Shown in pieces: positions 36,101 to 39,570 of a stretch of DNA of 64,000 nt (the stretch's first letter is position 1; every line of letters begins with the position of its first letter). A model generated the notes under the pieces. It saw nothing but the letters and a program-made list of their open reading frames with translations. It did not search any database and was not told the origin of the DNA. Made by a program: the position numbers and the translations under genes. Origin of the DNA: Yamagishiella unicocca. Lineage: Eukaryota; Chlorophyta; Chlorophyceae; Chlamydomonadales; Volvocaceae. Where the stretch lies: assembly GCA_003116995.1 (NCBI GenBank), contig BDSL01000061.1, forward strand, positions 434,001 to 498,000, given 5' to 3'.

Positions 36101-36946
36101 AAGCTCATTGAACAGCACCCTCCCGCGCGTCTCCTTCAGCACGCACGAGTTGACCGGGTTACTCCTGTATGTTGGGTTTAGGTTGAAAGGACCAGGTAGA
36201 AAGCAAAGTGTATGGGGTTATACCCGGTCACAGCAGGCGGAACGGAATGGGAGCGGGAGTGGAGCACGCCGACGCGAGGCGCGGCCACGACGAGTAGGGC
36301 CCACCTGACGCTGTCTCACTCTCGCATCCCCCCTCACCCCGTCACATAAACCACACCCCGCGTCACCCCGCCATATCAACCACATGCCGAGGTCCCCACC
36401 CGTCGTGGAACCGCACATTGCGTCTTACGCGTGTCGGTTCGTACCACGCAACGAGTAGTGGAACTGGCGGCGTGCGTGAGGCACCCAAATAGCCTAGCGT
36501 GGCTTCTTCAATAACTCGCCTGTATAAGAATCCGACGCATTCAAAGTACCATTGGCACTGCTCCGCGCACTCTTCCCAAGACGCAGCTTCTGGTCTGACC
36601 GCGGCAACGACAAGGTCCGAGCCACCCAAGTCGCTATCCGGATAAGTGTCGAAGCCCCGATATGATGCGTCTGCGGGAGCATTGGTAATCATTTTACATG
36701 AATACTGCACAGGCTTTTGAGCAGGCCCGTGAGTTCGAACGGCGCAGGGCGGTTAATATCCAAGGCTTCGTGTCATTTGCACAACGTAAATATTTAATAC
36801 GGATTAACCCCACATATACCCATTCTTCGTTTTCACCCCGTCTTGACGGGGTCGGAGGTCGTCCCATCTCGCAGCGCACCTGCCACGTAACCATGCGTTG
36901 CCAAGGCTCCCAGTACCAGAGCCCAGTGTAAAAAAGGCGAGAACAT
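2871..36946 (-). CDS. Gene A: giant secreted mosaic lectin/PAN/WSC/proline-shaft protein, 48 exons in the window, C-terminus off the left edge
   Basis: I do not recognise a named orthologue. Exons from 5' to 3' are: 36,946-36,880; 36,670-36,520; 36,164-36,070; 34,669-34,522; 33,619-33,513; 33,119-32,947; 32,713-32,590; 32,320-32,137; 31,726-31,572; 30,974-30,817; 30,214-30,066; 29,631-29,399; 29,266-29,111; 28,709-28,577; 28,004-27,832; 27,134-26,972; 26,587-26,442; 26,069-25,921; 25,620-25,512; 25,345-25,197; 24,851-24,692; 23,829-23,455; 22,991-22,852; 22,724-22,601; 22,158-21,974; 21,579-21,482; 20,903-20,522; 19,914-19,391; 19,105-19,024; 18,831-18,754; 18,279-18,174; 17,279-17,156; 17,050-16,941; 16,641-16,466; 16,283-15,168; 14,994-14,929; 14,515-14,258; 13,630-13,407; 13,006-12,904; 12,517-7,889; 7,520-7,424; 7,167-6,895; 6,588-6,025; 5,583-4,847; 4,650-4,594; 4,351-4,190; 3,586-3,389; 3,139-2,871. 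All 47 junctions are phase-compatible and join split domains correctly, which is strong evidence for one gene rather than several. The product should be secreted or matrix-bound; no membrane span is seen in the window. A role in carbohydrate binding and matrix architecture is inferred from the modules. Confidence 0.85.
3389..4351 (-). CDS. Gene A exons 46-47: HYR/DUF5011-like Ig module and Cys-rich tail
   Basis: Exon 46 (4,190-4,351) has [20 protein letters not shown] followed by GASAMD. Exon 47 (3,389-3,586) has [20 protein letters not shown] then VYD. Together they match the HYR/DUF5011 Ig-like scheme: I-x-L-x-G, Y-x-E-x-GA-x-A-x-D, then V-x-Y-x-A-x-D-x-x-GN, R-x-V-x-V-x-D. A Cys-rich piece follows ([20 protein letters not shown]). 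The donor of exon 47, GTGCCG, is weak; phase with exon 48 supports it. Confidence 0.7.
4594..4650 (-). CDS. Gene A exon 45: 19-residue proline linker
   Basis: A 57-nt exon between a CAG acceptor and a GTGAGT donor encodes [19 protein letters not shown]. It is in phase 0 on both sides and extends the proline linker of exon 44 into the Ig-like exons. Its shortness means RNA evidence is needed, but phase and both splice sites are good. Confidence 0.6.
4847..5583 (-). CDS. Gene A exon 44: PAN module and second proline shaft
   Basis: The exon opens [43 protein letters not shown] and SYCLRT, a full PAN. It then runs about 150 residues of [14 protein letters not shown] repeats to the GTGAGC donor. 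Five copies of a 30-bp coding repeat sit at about 5,090-5,240. The shaft repeats are less varied than those of exon 40. Exit is phase 0. Confidence 0.8.
5090..5240. repeat. 30-bp coding repeat in the second proline shaft, about five copies
   Basis: The plus-strand unit GGCGAGGGCGTTGGCGGCTG then GGGTGAGGGC repeats in frame. It encodes ten-residue [10 protein letters not shown] steps of gene A exon 44. Copies differ by only a few bases. Confidence 0.8.
6025..6588 (-). CDS. Gene A exon 43: two PAN/Apple modules
   Basis: The 564-nt exon carries [17 protein letters not shown] with [25 protein letters not shown] and LRACAKTP. A basic linker (NARHRRRLA) follows, then [17 protein letters not shown] with [25 protein letters not shown] and TACLRATG. 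Both modules are complete. The basic linker is a possible proteolytic processing site. It exits in phase 1 at a GTGAGT donor. Confidence 0.8.
6895..7520 (-). CDS. Gene A exons 41-42: PAN module pair
   Basis: Exon 41 (7,424-7,520) has [20 protein letters not shown]. Exon 42 (6,895-7,167) has [46 protein letters not shown] and STTCFATN. This gives one complete PAN with the usual C-E-x-x-C core and a final Cys strand. The donor of exon 42 is GTGGGG. Between the two exons lies a 256-bp intron with no notable repeat. Confidence 0.7.
7889..9439 (-). CDS. Gene A exon 40, 3' part: a chain of PAN/Apple modules
   Basis: At least four PAN modules run in series. Landmarks are [15 protein letters not shown] with [15 protein letters not shown], then [13 protein letters not shown] with [16 protein letters not shown], then [11 protein letters not shown] with [15 protein letters not shown], then [10 protein letters not shown] with [16 protein letters not shown]. 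An Ala-rich segment before them ([19 protein letters not shown]) may be a degraded fifth. Each shows the C-x-x-x-C-x-x-x-x-x-C core. The exon ends at a GTGAGG donor (low end 7,889) in phase 0. Confidence 0.75.
9440..9984 (-). CDS. Gene A exon 40: post-shaft three-repeat Cys domain
   Basis: Right after the shaft come three Cys-anchored repeats: [20 protein letters not shown] to [20 protein letters not shown] to FLC, and [17 protein letters not shown] to VTLYC. The segment ends CSPKPGDDW and CPLLPGY. The layout matches the domain in exon 35, where the proline run also precedes it and [10 protein letters not shown] and CPLIVSG follow. I do not recognise a named family with certainty. VMO-I-type beta-prism proteins have a similar three-repeat C-x-x-G-x-x-x-x-G scheme. 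Confidence 0.65.
9985..12112 (-). CDS. Gene A exon 40, middle: PPSPX proline-rich shaft of about 700 residues
   Basis: The coding strand is an uninterrupted run of [15 protein letters not shown] and PPSPL pentapeptides with a few charged breaks. In known volvocine proteins (sexual agglutinins, GP1, pherophorins) such runs form hydroxyproline-rich glycosylated polyproline-II rods; that role is inferred here. Nested inside is a 129-bp coding repeat (10,581-11,150) and a run of 15-bp steps. The exon is 4,629 nt in all (12,517-7,889). On the plus strand the same stretch reads as a Gly-rich open frame, which is a shadow. Confidence 0.85.
10581..11150. repeat. 129-bp (43-codon) coding repeat inside the PPSPX shaft, about 4.4 copies
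   Basis: The marker GACGGCGGATCCGGTGAAGG starts at 10,581, 10,710, 10,839, 10,968 and 11,097, exactly 129 bp apart. Copies are almost identical at silent sites, pointing to recent unequal exchange. The repeat is in frame with exon 40. Confidence 0.9.
12113..13006 (-). CDS. Gene A exon 39 and start of exon 40: two PAN modules before the shaft
   Basis: Exon 39 (12,904-13,006) has [13 protein letters not shown] and [11 protein letters not shown]. Exon 40 continues [18 protein letters not shown] and ISCLA, completing the first PAN. A second PAN follows as [38 protein letters not shown] and [11 protein letters not shown]. It closes with LVCLRT before the proline shaft starts near 12,112. Confidence 0.75.
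13407..13630 (-). CDS. Gene A exon 38: PAN/Apple module
   Basis: The exon reads [30 protein letters not shown] and SRVCFKTPY. It shows the C-x-x-x-C-D-x-x-P-A-C-x-x-F and C-F-F pattern of PAN modules, complete in one exon except for the first strand, which exon 37 supplies. The donor is GTGAGG and the exit phase is 2. Confidence 0.75.
13768..14024. repeat. 36-bp tandem repeat in gene A intron 37, about seven copies
   Basis: The unit CGCTTTGAATGCTCCTCGAA followed by CTGCCCTCAATATTGG repeats with small changes. It lies wholly between exon 37 and exon 38. Confidence 0.85.
14258..14994 (-). CDS. Gene A exons 36-37: Cys-rich PAN-like segment
   Basis: Exon 36 (14,929-14,994) encodes [20 protein letters not shown]. 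Exon 37 (14,258-14,515) encodes [20 protein letters not shown] then [13 protein letters not shown] and [11 protein letters not shown]. The AECA-x-x-A-x-x-A-G-x-x-V and C-Y-I-M pattern is PAN-like or WSC-like. The low end of exon 36 is set at the GTGATG donor because the alternative GTGCGG donor (low end 14,910) breaks phase with exon 37. Confidence 0.6.
15168..16283 (-). CDS. Gene A exon 35: polyproline linker, three-repeat Cys domain and start of a PAN-like module
   Basis: This 1,116-nt exon has three parts. Roughly 110 residues of polyproline run from 16,210 to 15,855. A domain of about 150 residues follows, with three Cys-anchored repeats beginning [17 protein letters not shown] and CPRGWFISG, each ending in a C after a hydrophobic strand. 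The exon ends with [20 protein letters not shown], a PAN-type start. A second copy of the three-repeat domain follows the large shaft at about 9,450-9,980. The repeats resemble a three-sheet beta-prism such as VMO-I, but that is inference. Confidence 0.7.
16233..17279 (-). CDS. Gene A exons 32-35: F5/8-type-C-like module 3
   Basis: Exon 32 (17,156-17,279) has [15 protein letters not shown] and MLDGLWN. Exon 33 (16,941-17,050) has [20 protein letters not shown]. Exon 34 (16,466-16,641) has [14 protein letters not shown]. The start of exon 35 has [11 protein letters not shown]. This follows the F5/8 order: N-I-A opening, D-G loop, W-x-x-V-x-L strand, and closing L-A-x-CE-x-x-I-x-G. The acceptor of exon 33 was set to 17,050 because only it restores phase. 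Confidence 0.65.
17600..17795. repeat. Tandem repeat around GAACCAGGACGCAGATAG in gene A intron 31
   Basis: GGAACCAGGACGCAGATAG and GAAACCAGGACGCAGATAG alternate with GATTGCG or GATAGTTTGTG spacers, about seven copies. The 894-bp intron between exons 31 and 32 contains it. Open frames through it are not coding. Confidence 0.85.
18174..19510 (-). CDS. Gene A exons 28-31: F5/8-type-C-like module 2
   Basis: After a PPQPPPPP linker, exon 28 has [13 protein letters not shown], the D-G-D/N-T-x-x-x-W loop of the fold. Exon 29 (19,024-19,105) has [20 protein letters not shown]. Exon 30 (18,754-18,831) has [15 protein letters not shown]. Exon 31 (18,174-18,279) has [20 protein letters not shown]. The usual closing strand is not obvious, so this copy is the least certain of the three. 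All junctions keep phase. Confidence 0.5.
19573..20689 (-). CDS. Gene A exons 27-28: F5/8-type-C (discoidin-like) module 1
   Basis: Exon 27 continues [23 protein letters not shown] and SMCVTT. Exon 28 (19,391-19,914) continues [32 protein letters not shown] and [10 protein letters not shown]. The N-L-A-x-x-x-x-A-x-SSS opening, the LLTDG loop and the closing L-A-x-CE-V-x-V-x-G strand are F5/8/fucolectin landmarks. Such modules bind sugars or membranes. A short proline linker follows the module. Confidence 0.65.
20690..21579 (-). CDS. Gene A exon 26 and start of exon 27: WSC module 4
   Basis: Exon 26 (21,482-21,579) gives [15 protein letters not shown] and PNMTIA. Exon 27 (20,522-20,903) continues [33 protein letters not shown] and [10 protein letters not shown]. 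Spliced, the M-T-x-x-x-C helix, the FGL-x-x-G-x-ECW core and the CGG end are all intact. This is the most canonical WSC of the four. Exon 27 continues without a break into the first F5/8-type module. Confidence 0.85.
21974..22991 (-). CDS. Gene A exons 23-25: C-type-lectin-like module 2
   Basis: Exon 23 (22,852-22,991) has [18 protein letters not shown]. Exon 24 (22,601-22,724) has [12 protein letters not shown] and [12 protein letters not shown]. Exon 25 (21,974-22,158) has QTCVSYRLG and [15 protein letters not shown]. These are the three segments of a CTL fold, with the WIGL turn, C-V, W-D-C and terminal C-E. Three exons are used, against two in module 1. Exon 25 exits in phase 0 directly into WSC 4. 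Confidence 0.78.
22990..23195. repeat. GCGGCGGCGACGTATTGG-type tandem repeat in gene A intron 22
   Basis: A run of 15-18-bp units built on GGCGGCGGCGACGTATTGGG fills the 3' part of the intron before exon 23. The acceptor of exon 23 lies just inside its edge. Confidence 0.8.
23455..23829 (-). CDS. Gene A exon 22: WSC module 3, intron-free
   Basis: One 375-nt exon encodes a whole WSC-type module: [47 protein letters not shown], then [11 protein letters not shown] Tyr/Gly-rich insert ([16 protein letters not shown]) sits between the first cysteine and the helix. The flanking introns are both phase 1, so this exon is a self-contained shuffling unit. Unlike WSC 1, 2 and 4 it has no internal intron. 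Confidence 0.75.
24066..24235. repeat. 21-bp tandem repeat in gene A intron 21, eight copies
   Basis: The unit CAGATGGCGAGTGAGGATCC and variants with GAACC or GGGCC repeats every 21 bp. It is intronic and open in all frames by chance. Confidence 0.85.
24692..25345 (-). CDS. Gene A exons 20-21: H-type-lectin-like module 6
   Basis: Exon 20 (25,197-25,345) has [20 protein letters not shown]. Exon 21 (24,692-24,851) has [20 protein letters not shown] and AQVSWMAMS, the same GF-x-x-x-x and VSWMA strand signature as modules 3 and 4. Phases are 1, 0 and 1. It closes the second three-module block and leads into WSC module 3. Confidence 0.6.
25512..26069 (-). CDS. Gene A exons 18-19: H-type-lectin-like module 5
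   Basis: Exon 18 (25,921-26,069) has [12 protein letters not shown] then [10 protein letters not shown], preceded by a Cys-rich loop. Exon 19 (25,512-25,620) has [20 protein letters not shown] and ADVVYGD. The second half is shorter than in the other copies, so the fold may be trimmed. Phases are 1, 0 and 1. The intron between the halves is mostly a 9-bp GAGTCATCT tandem repeat. Confidence 0.55.
25672..25798. repeat. 9-bp GAGTCATCT tandem repeat in gene A intron 18, about 14 copies
   Basis: Units GAGTCATCT, GAGCCATCT and GACCCATCT run head to tail between exons 19 and 18. One TGAGTCAAGAGT break occurs near 25,770. Confidence 0.85.
26442..27134 (-). CDS. Gene A exons 16-17: H-type-lectin-like module 4
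   Basis: Exon 16 (26,972-27,134) has [20 protein letters not shown] and [12 protein letters not shown]. Exon 17 (26,442-26,587) has [16 protein letters not shown] and LDVGWMALD. The strand pattern and two-exon layout equal module 3, with phases 1, 2 and 1. It begins the second block of three H-type modules. Confidence 0.6.
27832..28709 (-). CDS. Gene A exons 14-15: WSC module 2
   Basis: Exon 14 (28,577-28,709) reads [16 protein letters not shown] and [15 protein letters not shown]. Exon 15 (27,832-28,004) reads [26 protein letters not shown], then [10 protein letters not shown]. Spliced, it gives the GY-x-L-F-G-M-x-x-G-x-x-CYG core of a WSC domain. The acceptor of exon 15 is AAG rather than CAG. 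A diverged copy of exon 14 occurs at 53,882-54,200. Confidence 0.8.
28013..28120. repeat. 12-bp AGGGAGGAGGGT tandem repeat in gene A intron 14
   Basis: About nine copies of AGGGAGGAGGGT, with TTAGGG- and TCAGGG-type variants, start just upstream of the exon 15 acceptor. It is G-rich on the plus strand and hence C-rich in the transcript. It is not a telomere tract. Confidence 0.85.
28424..28487. repeat. 23-bp tandem repeat in gene A intron 14, about three copies
   Basis: CCCGACCTACCGGGCCCCTC plus TTC is repeated three times, the last copy diverging into CCTATGGGTTTCTTTTC, which is the dispersed intronic motif described in the findings. Confidence 0.8.
28857..29030. repeat. 31-bp tandem repeat in gene A intron 13, about 5.6 copies
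   Basis: GGCCAGCTGCGTGCACCTGC then TGCCTTCTTAT repeats with near-perfect identity between exons 14 and 13. There are no unique spacers, so this is not a CRISPR array. Confidence 0.9.
29111..29631 (-). CDS. Gene A exons 12-13: C-type-lectin-like module 1
   Basis: Exon 12 (29,399-29,631) contains [19 protein letters not shown] and [10 protein letters not shown]. Exon 13 (29,111-29,266) contains GDNCVVG and [16 protein letters not shown]. This matches the CTL core: the C-x-x-x-G-x-L-A helix, the W-(I/L)-G turn, N-C-V, W-x-D-x-x-C, and a final C-E-R. A calcium-site motif of the EPN or QPD class may be present as QPD in exon 13. It is entered through a phase-2 intron, one of the few departures from the phase-1 rule. 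Confidence 0.8.
29984..30033. repeat. 14-bp tandem repeat next to gene A exon 11, about four copies
   Basis: CAAAACGCCATGCG (last copies TGTG and ATGC variants) repeats just downstream of the exon 11 donor. Confidence 0.8.
30066..30974 (-). CDS. Gene A exons 10-11: WSC module 1
   Basis: Exon 10 (30,817-30,974) gives [15 protein letters not shown] and [20 protein letters not shown]. Exon 11 (30,066-30,214) gives [16 protein letters not shown], then [11 protein letters not shown]. These are the canonical WSC landmarks: GCY/F, the M-T-x-x-x-C helix, the (E/D)C-x-G turn, and CGG-x-x-x-x-SVY. WSC domains bind cell-wall or matrix polysaccharides. The intron between the halves is full of 41-bp and 10-bp tandem repeats. 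Confidence 0.8.
30233..30580. repeat. 41-bp and 10-bp tandem repeats in gene A intron 10
   Basis: GCCAGCAGGG recurs at about 30,268, 30,309, 30,349, 30,391 and 30,431 as part of a 41-bp unit with GGCAGTAGCAGGGTAGGCAG. A separate CCAGTCAGGC decamer repeats about five times at 30,531-30,578. Confidence 0.85.
31572..32320 (-). CDS. Gene A exons 8-9: H-type-lectin-like module 3
   Basis: Exon 8 (32,137-32,320) ends with [12 protein letters not shown]. Exon 9 (31,572-31,726) carries [13 protein letters not shown] then [11 protein letters not shown], the clearest H-type-lectin C-terminal strand pair in the gene (W, V, WVAVD). The middle junction is phase 2 and both outer junctions are phase 1. Cysteine pairs in exon 8 resemble those in module 2. 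Confidence 0.65.
32590..33119 (-). CDS. Gene A exons 6-7: H-type-lectin-like module 2
   Basis: Exon 6 (32,947-33,119) starts [16 protein letters not shown] and includes [10 protein letters not shown]. Exon 7 (32,590-32,713) includes [18 protein letters not shown]. The domain is cut by a phase-0 intron and flanked by phase-1 introns. Three cysteines in the first half suggest a module-specific disulfide. It matches the other five copies in length, about 99 residues in two exons. Confidence 0.6.
33200..33295. repeat. About 30-bp tandem repeat in gene A intron 5, three copies
   Basis: AATGGCCTGGGATGGCAACT followed by TTAAAAAAGCGG recurs three times just upstream of exon 6. Confidence 0.8.
33513..34669 (-). 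CDS. Gene A exons 4-5: H-type-lectin-like module 1
   Basis: Exon 4 (34,522-34,669) carries [20 protein letters not shown] and exon 5 (33,513-33,619) carries [20 protein letters not shown] then [10 protein letters not shown]. The alternating beta-strand pattern (P-x-V-x-VS, then GF/YTV, then W-x-x-x-V-x-x-x-A) fits the H-type lectin fold, as in Helix and discoidin lectins, which binds GalNAc-type sugars. Junction phases are 1 on entry, 2 in the middle and 1 on exit. The family call rests on the pattern across six copies in this gene, not on any single copy. Confidence 0.6.
33885..34160. repeat. 24-bp tandem repeat in gene A intron 4, about 11-12 copies
   Basis: CCCAACCCTCCCTGGCGCTG plus TCAG and its CCTGTCATCA variant alternate in the intron between exons 4 and 5. 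Confidence 0.9.
34205..34360. repeat. About 77-bp tandem duplication in gene A intron 4
   Basis: CACACCAAGTTTCCACCATG with CACCCCAAAACGGGCTTTCG is present twice, about 77 bp apart, each followed by a TTCACT and GCGCGGGGTC segment. Confidence 0.75.
35415..35765. repeat. 29-bp tandem repeat in gene A intron 3, about 12 copies
   Basis: CGGGTCTTCCTCGCAACCCT plus CCCCCTCCC repeats almost perfectly. Because 29 is not a multiple of three, all frames cycle, creating long false open frames on both strands. It lies inside the 1.4-kb intron between exons 3 and 4. Confidence 0.95.
36070..36670 (-). CDS. Gene A exons 2-3: N-terminal PAN/Apple module
   Basis: Exon 2 (36,520-36,670) and exon 3 (36,070-36,164) join to give the PAN pattern: [11 protein letters not shown], then CVGFLYR, then NSCVLK. 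The intron between them uses a GC-AG pair (donor GCGAGT). That choice gives the correct phase, whereas the alternative GTAAGA donor at 36,428 breaks the frame. PAN/Apple modules bind protein or carbohydrate ligands through a disulfide-stapled fold. Here it is the first module after the signal peptide and is flanked on both sides by phase-1 introns. Confidence 0.7.
36880..36946 (-). CDS. Gene A exon 1: start codon and signal peptide
   Basis: The ATG at 36,946 opens a 22-residue leader, [20 protein letters not shown] followed by VA. It is a short uncharged hydrophobic stretch ending in a small-residue cleavage context. The exon ends in phase 1 at a GTGCGC donor, and the spliced G plus AC gives Asp, starting the mature protein in the PAN module of exon 2. 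I chose this start because it is the only upstream ATG that gives a signal peptide and the right phase. Reading on past the donor hits a stop within about 15 codons. Confidence 0.75.
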
Positions 36947-37053
36947 GGCCAATGGGCACCCGCGCCCTACTCCAGTTGGGACTTACGCCGTTCGAATGTC
37001 ACCATAGCCTCTTGCAGCAGTCCTGCTGCTTAAAACCACGGAGTGATTGAAGT

Positions 37054-37063
37054 TAATATATAA
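37054..37063 (-). promoter_or_regulatory. Possible TATA box of gene A
   Basis: On the minus strand TTATATATTAA lies about 110 nt upstream of the gene A start codon. The position is plausible for a core promoter in a compact algal gene. No transcription start evidence is available. Confidence 0.25.
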
Positions 37064-37668
37064 GCTATGCATTTCTGCGTCGTAAGGCTATTACGCGTTG
37101 TGAGATTCTTGAGCAGCCCGTTGTCGGAAGGAGTTTCTCCATTACAATAGGAATGCTGCGGCGTGGCACTTGGTATTATATATCAGTCAAGTTGATCGCC
37201 TACACTATCATACGGTGATTTCCCGAAAAAAACCTCCAAACATAAGTACGGCATCCAGCCGCTCGGACGAGTTATTGACGCTGAGTTATTGACGCCAGAC
37301 AAGCGATACCCCAAAACTTTACGCCGTTCATATAACGAATTGTATGCAGGCATGCTATGGCGGCACGCACGGATCGGCTCTGGAGCCCTGATCGCCTAGC
37401 TACTTAGGCCAGTGCATGTCGTTTTGCGGTTTGATGTTGAGTGGAGTCTGCGCCGCTTCACGGCCGCTTGCGGTCCCAACCAACGGTTGGGGCAGGGTTG
37501 GTCCTGGCCACCCCTTACCTTGCTGCGGGTTGTTCAGGGTCAGCTGGTGTGAGTTGGTCCTGCGCGCGTGTTTGGGCCCGGTTACTTGTTGGCTACCTCC
37601 CCCCGGGTGGTTGGTGCCGCTGTTATTCTCTGCTGGGCGCCTGGGTCCTTATTTGGGTTTTCCGCTCG

Positions 37669-37945
37669 TTGGTGGTTTGCCGTATCTCAGTCGACTGTCT
37701 TCTTATTCCTGCGTCTCTTTCAGTAGTAGTTCGCCTTACGGTCTGGGCCCAGTGTAACAGTTACTACTACCGGAATGATTATAACCATCGATGATGAAAG
37801 ATACGAATCTGTATTCTGTAGCGTACATGCAGCAAAGACTAGAAGATAAAGCCATCGTGTGCACCGCCTGAAACTGAAAGAGACGCAGGAAGAAGAACAA
37901 ACTGGCCGATCGAGACATGGCAAACCACCAAGAACCCGACCAAGG
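37669..37945. repeat. Imperfect inverted repeat, arms about 55-75 bp, spacer about 145 bp
   Basis: The left arm (about 37,669-37,723) reads TTGGTGGTTTGCC... ending CCTGCGTCTCTTTCAG. The right arm (about 37,871-37,945) is its inverted, diverged copy beginning CTGAAAGAGACGCAGGAAG and including GGCAAACCACCAAGAACCC. A decayed copy of the left arm occurs near 55,000-55,060. This may be a MITE-like or foldback-element remnant. Confidence 0.6.
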
Positions 37946-38399
37946 GGCCAGTGGACAAACAGTGGCAAACAACGATCTTCGGGTAACCGGTACAGAAGTA
38001 TCCTGTTACAAGGCTAGAGGAAACGAAGTAATGACAAGGAAGTAATGACAACGAAGTAATATGCTATTCCATTAGGAAAAGAATTTGCGTTAAAGAGGGC
38101 GTGAAGGCAGTTACAGAACCGCGGCTCCAAAGCGCGGCTCCAAATCGCTATCCACGATAGGAAGACACGGGCATCGCTCAACCAACAGGATCGGATGGTA
38201 AGCTCACCGACGCAACGCAAATGTAATGAACAAAACAGCATAACGGCGACATAGGGATCGACGTCCATATCTTCATACTAAAGTACTGCCGATGCCACAT
38301 AAACGGCGCGCGCGGTGCGGCATTGAGTTTCGGCCCCCGCGAGAGGCAACATGCGCTGCAGACCGGAGGACCCAATTGTGAATGGCAGCTCCAGGCATA

Positions 38400-38620
38400 A
38401 ATAAGTTGACAGGCGCGACGACGCCGCAATAAGATTAGCACAAACAAGTCGACAAGCGCAACGACGCTCCATTGTGAACCGAACAAGGCTCTAAGAAATT
38501 GACAGGCGCTACGACGCCGCATTGAGAACAGGCACTAATAAGTTGGCAGACGGACGACGCCGCATTGAGAAAAGGCATATATAAGCCGACATGCGCGACG
38601 ACGCGCCATTGAGAATAGAC
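38400..38620. repeat. Degenerate tandem repeat, about 45 bp, five copies
   Basis: The core (AGTTGACAGGCGCGACGACG followed by CCGCATTGAGAA) recurs with starts near 38,404, 38,447, 38,496, 38,541 and 38,583. The related flank of K2 (near 55,765-55,805) keeps about one copy, so copy number changed after the duplication. Confidence 0.6.
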
Positions 38621-39445
38621 GATGAATAATCAGGTGCCGCATTGTTGGGCCCTTTCGCTTCTAGGCATTGGCATGAGAATGGGTATAACCCCAACGTGGT
38701 TCCAAATAACCCCTTCCAGCACGGAGAACGAAAATTGCCCATAGCACTACTGTGTCATAAAGCCTAAACGAACAACTATAGCACAAGCACAAATCGATGA
38801 GCGGGCGCCATCTTCGTCGGCTTCGAACTGCCTTGCTATCTAGGGGTGCACCCCCCTACACCGCCACACTTGCTGCAATGGCCAACCCACCGTGTAATAT
38901 ATAGCCCGCTTACTAATTAGATAACCGCACGGTAAATATAAACGCTATCGGGTCTGCGTGCAGAGAATACCCGATATCTTGGGAAAGCTTTTAACCCAGC
39001 CGCGCGTGCGCATTGCTAACGTCGCGTACCGACAGGTAAACCCGGTACAGCTGATGTCCTGCCTAAGCTGCCGGTACGGTATTGCTTTCTATCGTGGTCC
39101 GCTGGTGTGCTTCCCACAAGCACCTGGTTAAGATCGCAACCACCTGGGCGACGGCGTCGTAGAGGACATTAGGGATCAGCAGCAGCGAAAGGGCTGTTTC
39201 GCAGCGTAGGCTGCGCTACAGTGCAGGAGCGACGTATAATTATCCGGTTGGAGATAGCAGAGATACGAGAGGGCAAAGATATGAGAGAGCGGTTACGCAT
39301 AAAAGCTACTTTTATTGTATTGAGTGCATGAAGCGTTGGCATAAGTTATGGGGCCACGTAAATGGTAGGTAGGGGATGAATTGATATCCCTTTCAACTTC
39401 CAGCCGTCACACCCAGCAGCCATCGGCGAAAGTGCCAAGTGCGTG

Positions 39446-39487
39446 TCAAGCAGCTGCTTGCGCGGACCGCTTCAGGGCCGCAGTCGC
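39446..39487 (-). pseudogene. Relic of the K1 last exon (lost acceptor)
   Basis: The K2 last exon (56,929-56,970) reads LHAALKRFAQATA then stop after a TAG acceptor. The matching K1 sequence still reads AALKRSAQAAA then stop, but the acceptor AG is absent (GATACTGCGACT). No in-phase alternative acceptor is evident. K1 may therefore end by read-through at the stop at 39,571 with the tail VSWGVAVC. Confidence 0.55.
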
Positions 39488-39570
39488 AGTATCATTCCTA
39501 TTAGAGTGCCTGCAGAACGTTACTCGTATCAACACATACGCTCTCGCGACACCTATCACGCGAGTCCCTA

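Larger units (their letters stand above)
36947..39445. other. Intergenic region between gene A and kinase gene K1
   Basis: No coding sequence is supported here. It would hold the gene A promoter on its left and the K1 3' flank on its right. Base composition drops sharply in GC relative to gene A. It contains an imperfect inverted repeat (37,669-37,945) and a degenerate tandem repeat (38,400-38,620). A related stretch lies at about 54,950-56,900 beside K2. A plus-strand open frame at 37,416-37,757 is low-complexity and lies across one arm of the inverted repeat. Confidence 0.7.

Noticed and set aside
34703..36308. Plus- and minus-strand open frames with [24 protein letters not shown] or [19 protein letters not shown] repeats
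   Set aside because: They come from a 29-bp intronic minisatellite whose length cycles the frame; exons 3 and 4 of gene A flank it in phase.
37416..37757. 113-residue plus-strand open frame in the intergenic region
   Set aside because: Low-complexity Leu/Pro/Ser composition, no domain, and it overlaps an inverted-repeat arm with a decayed copy near 55.0 kb.
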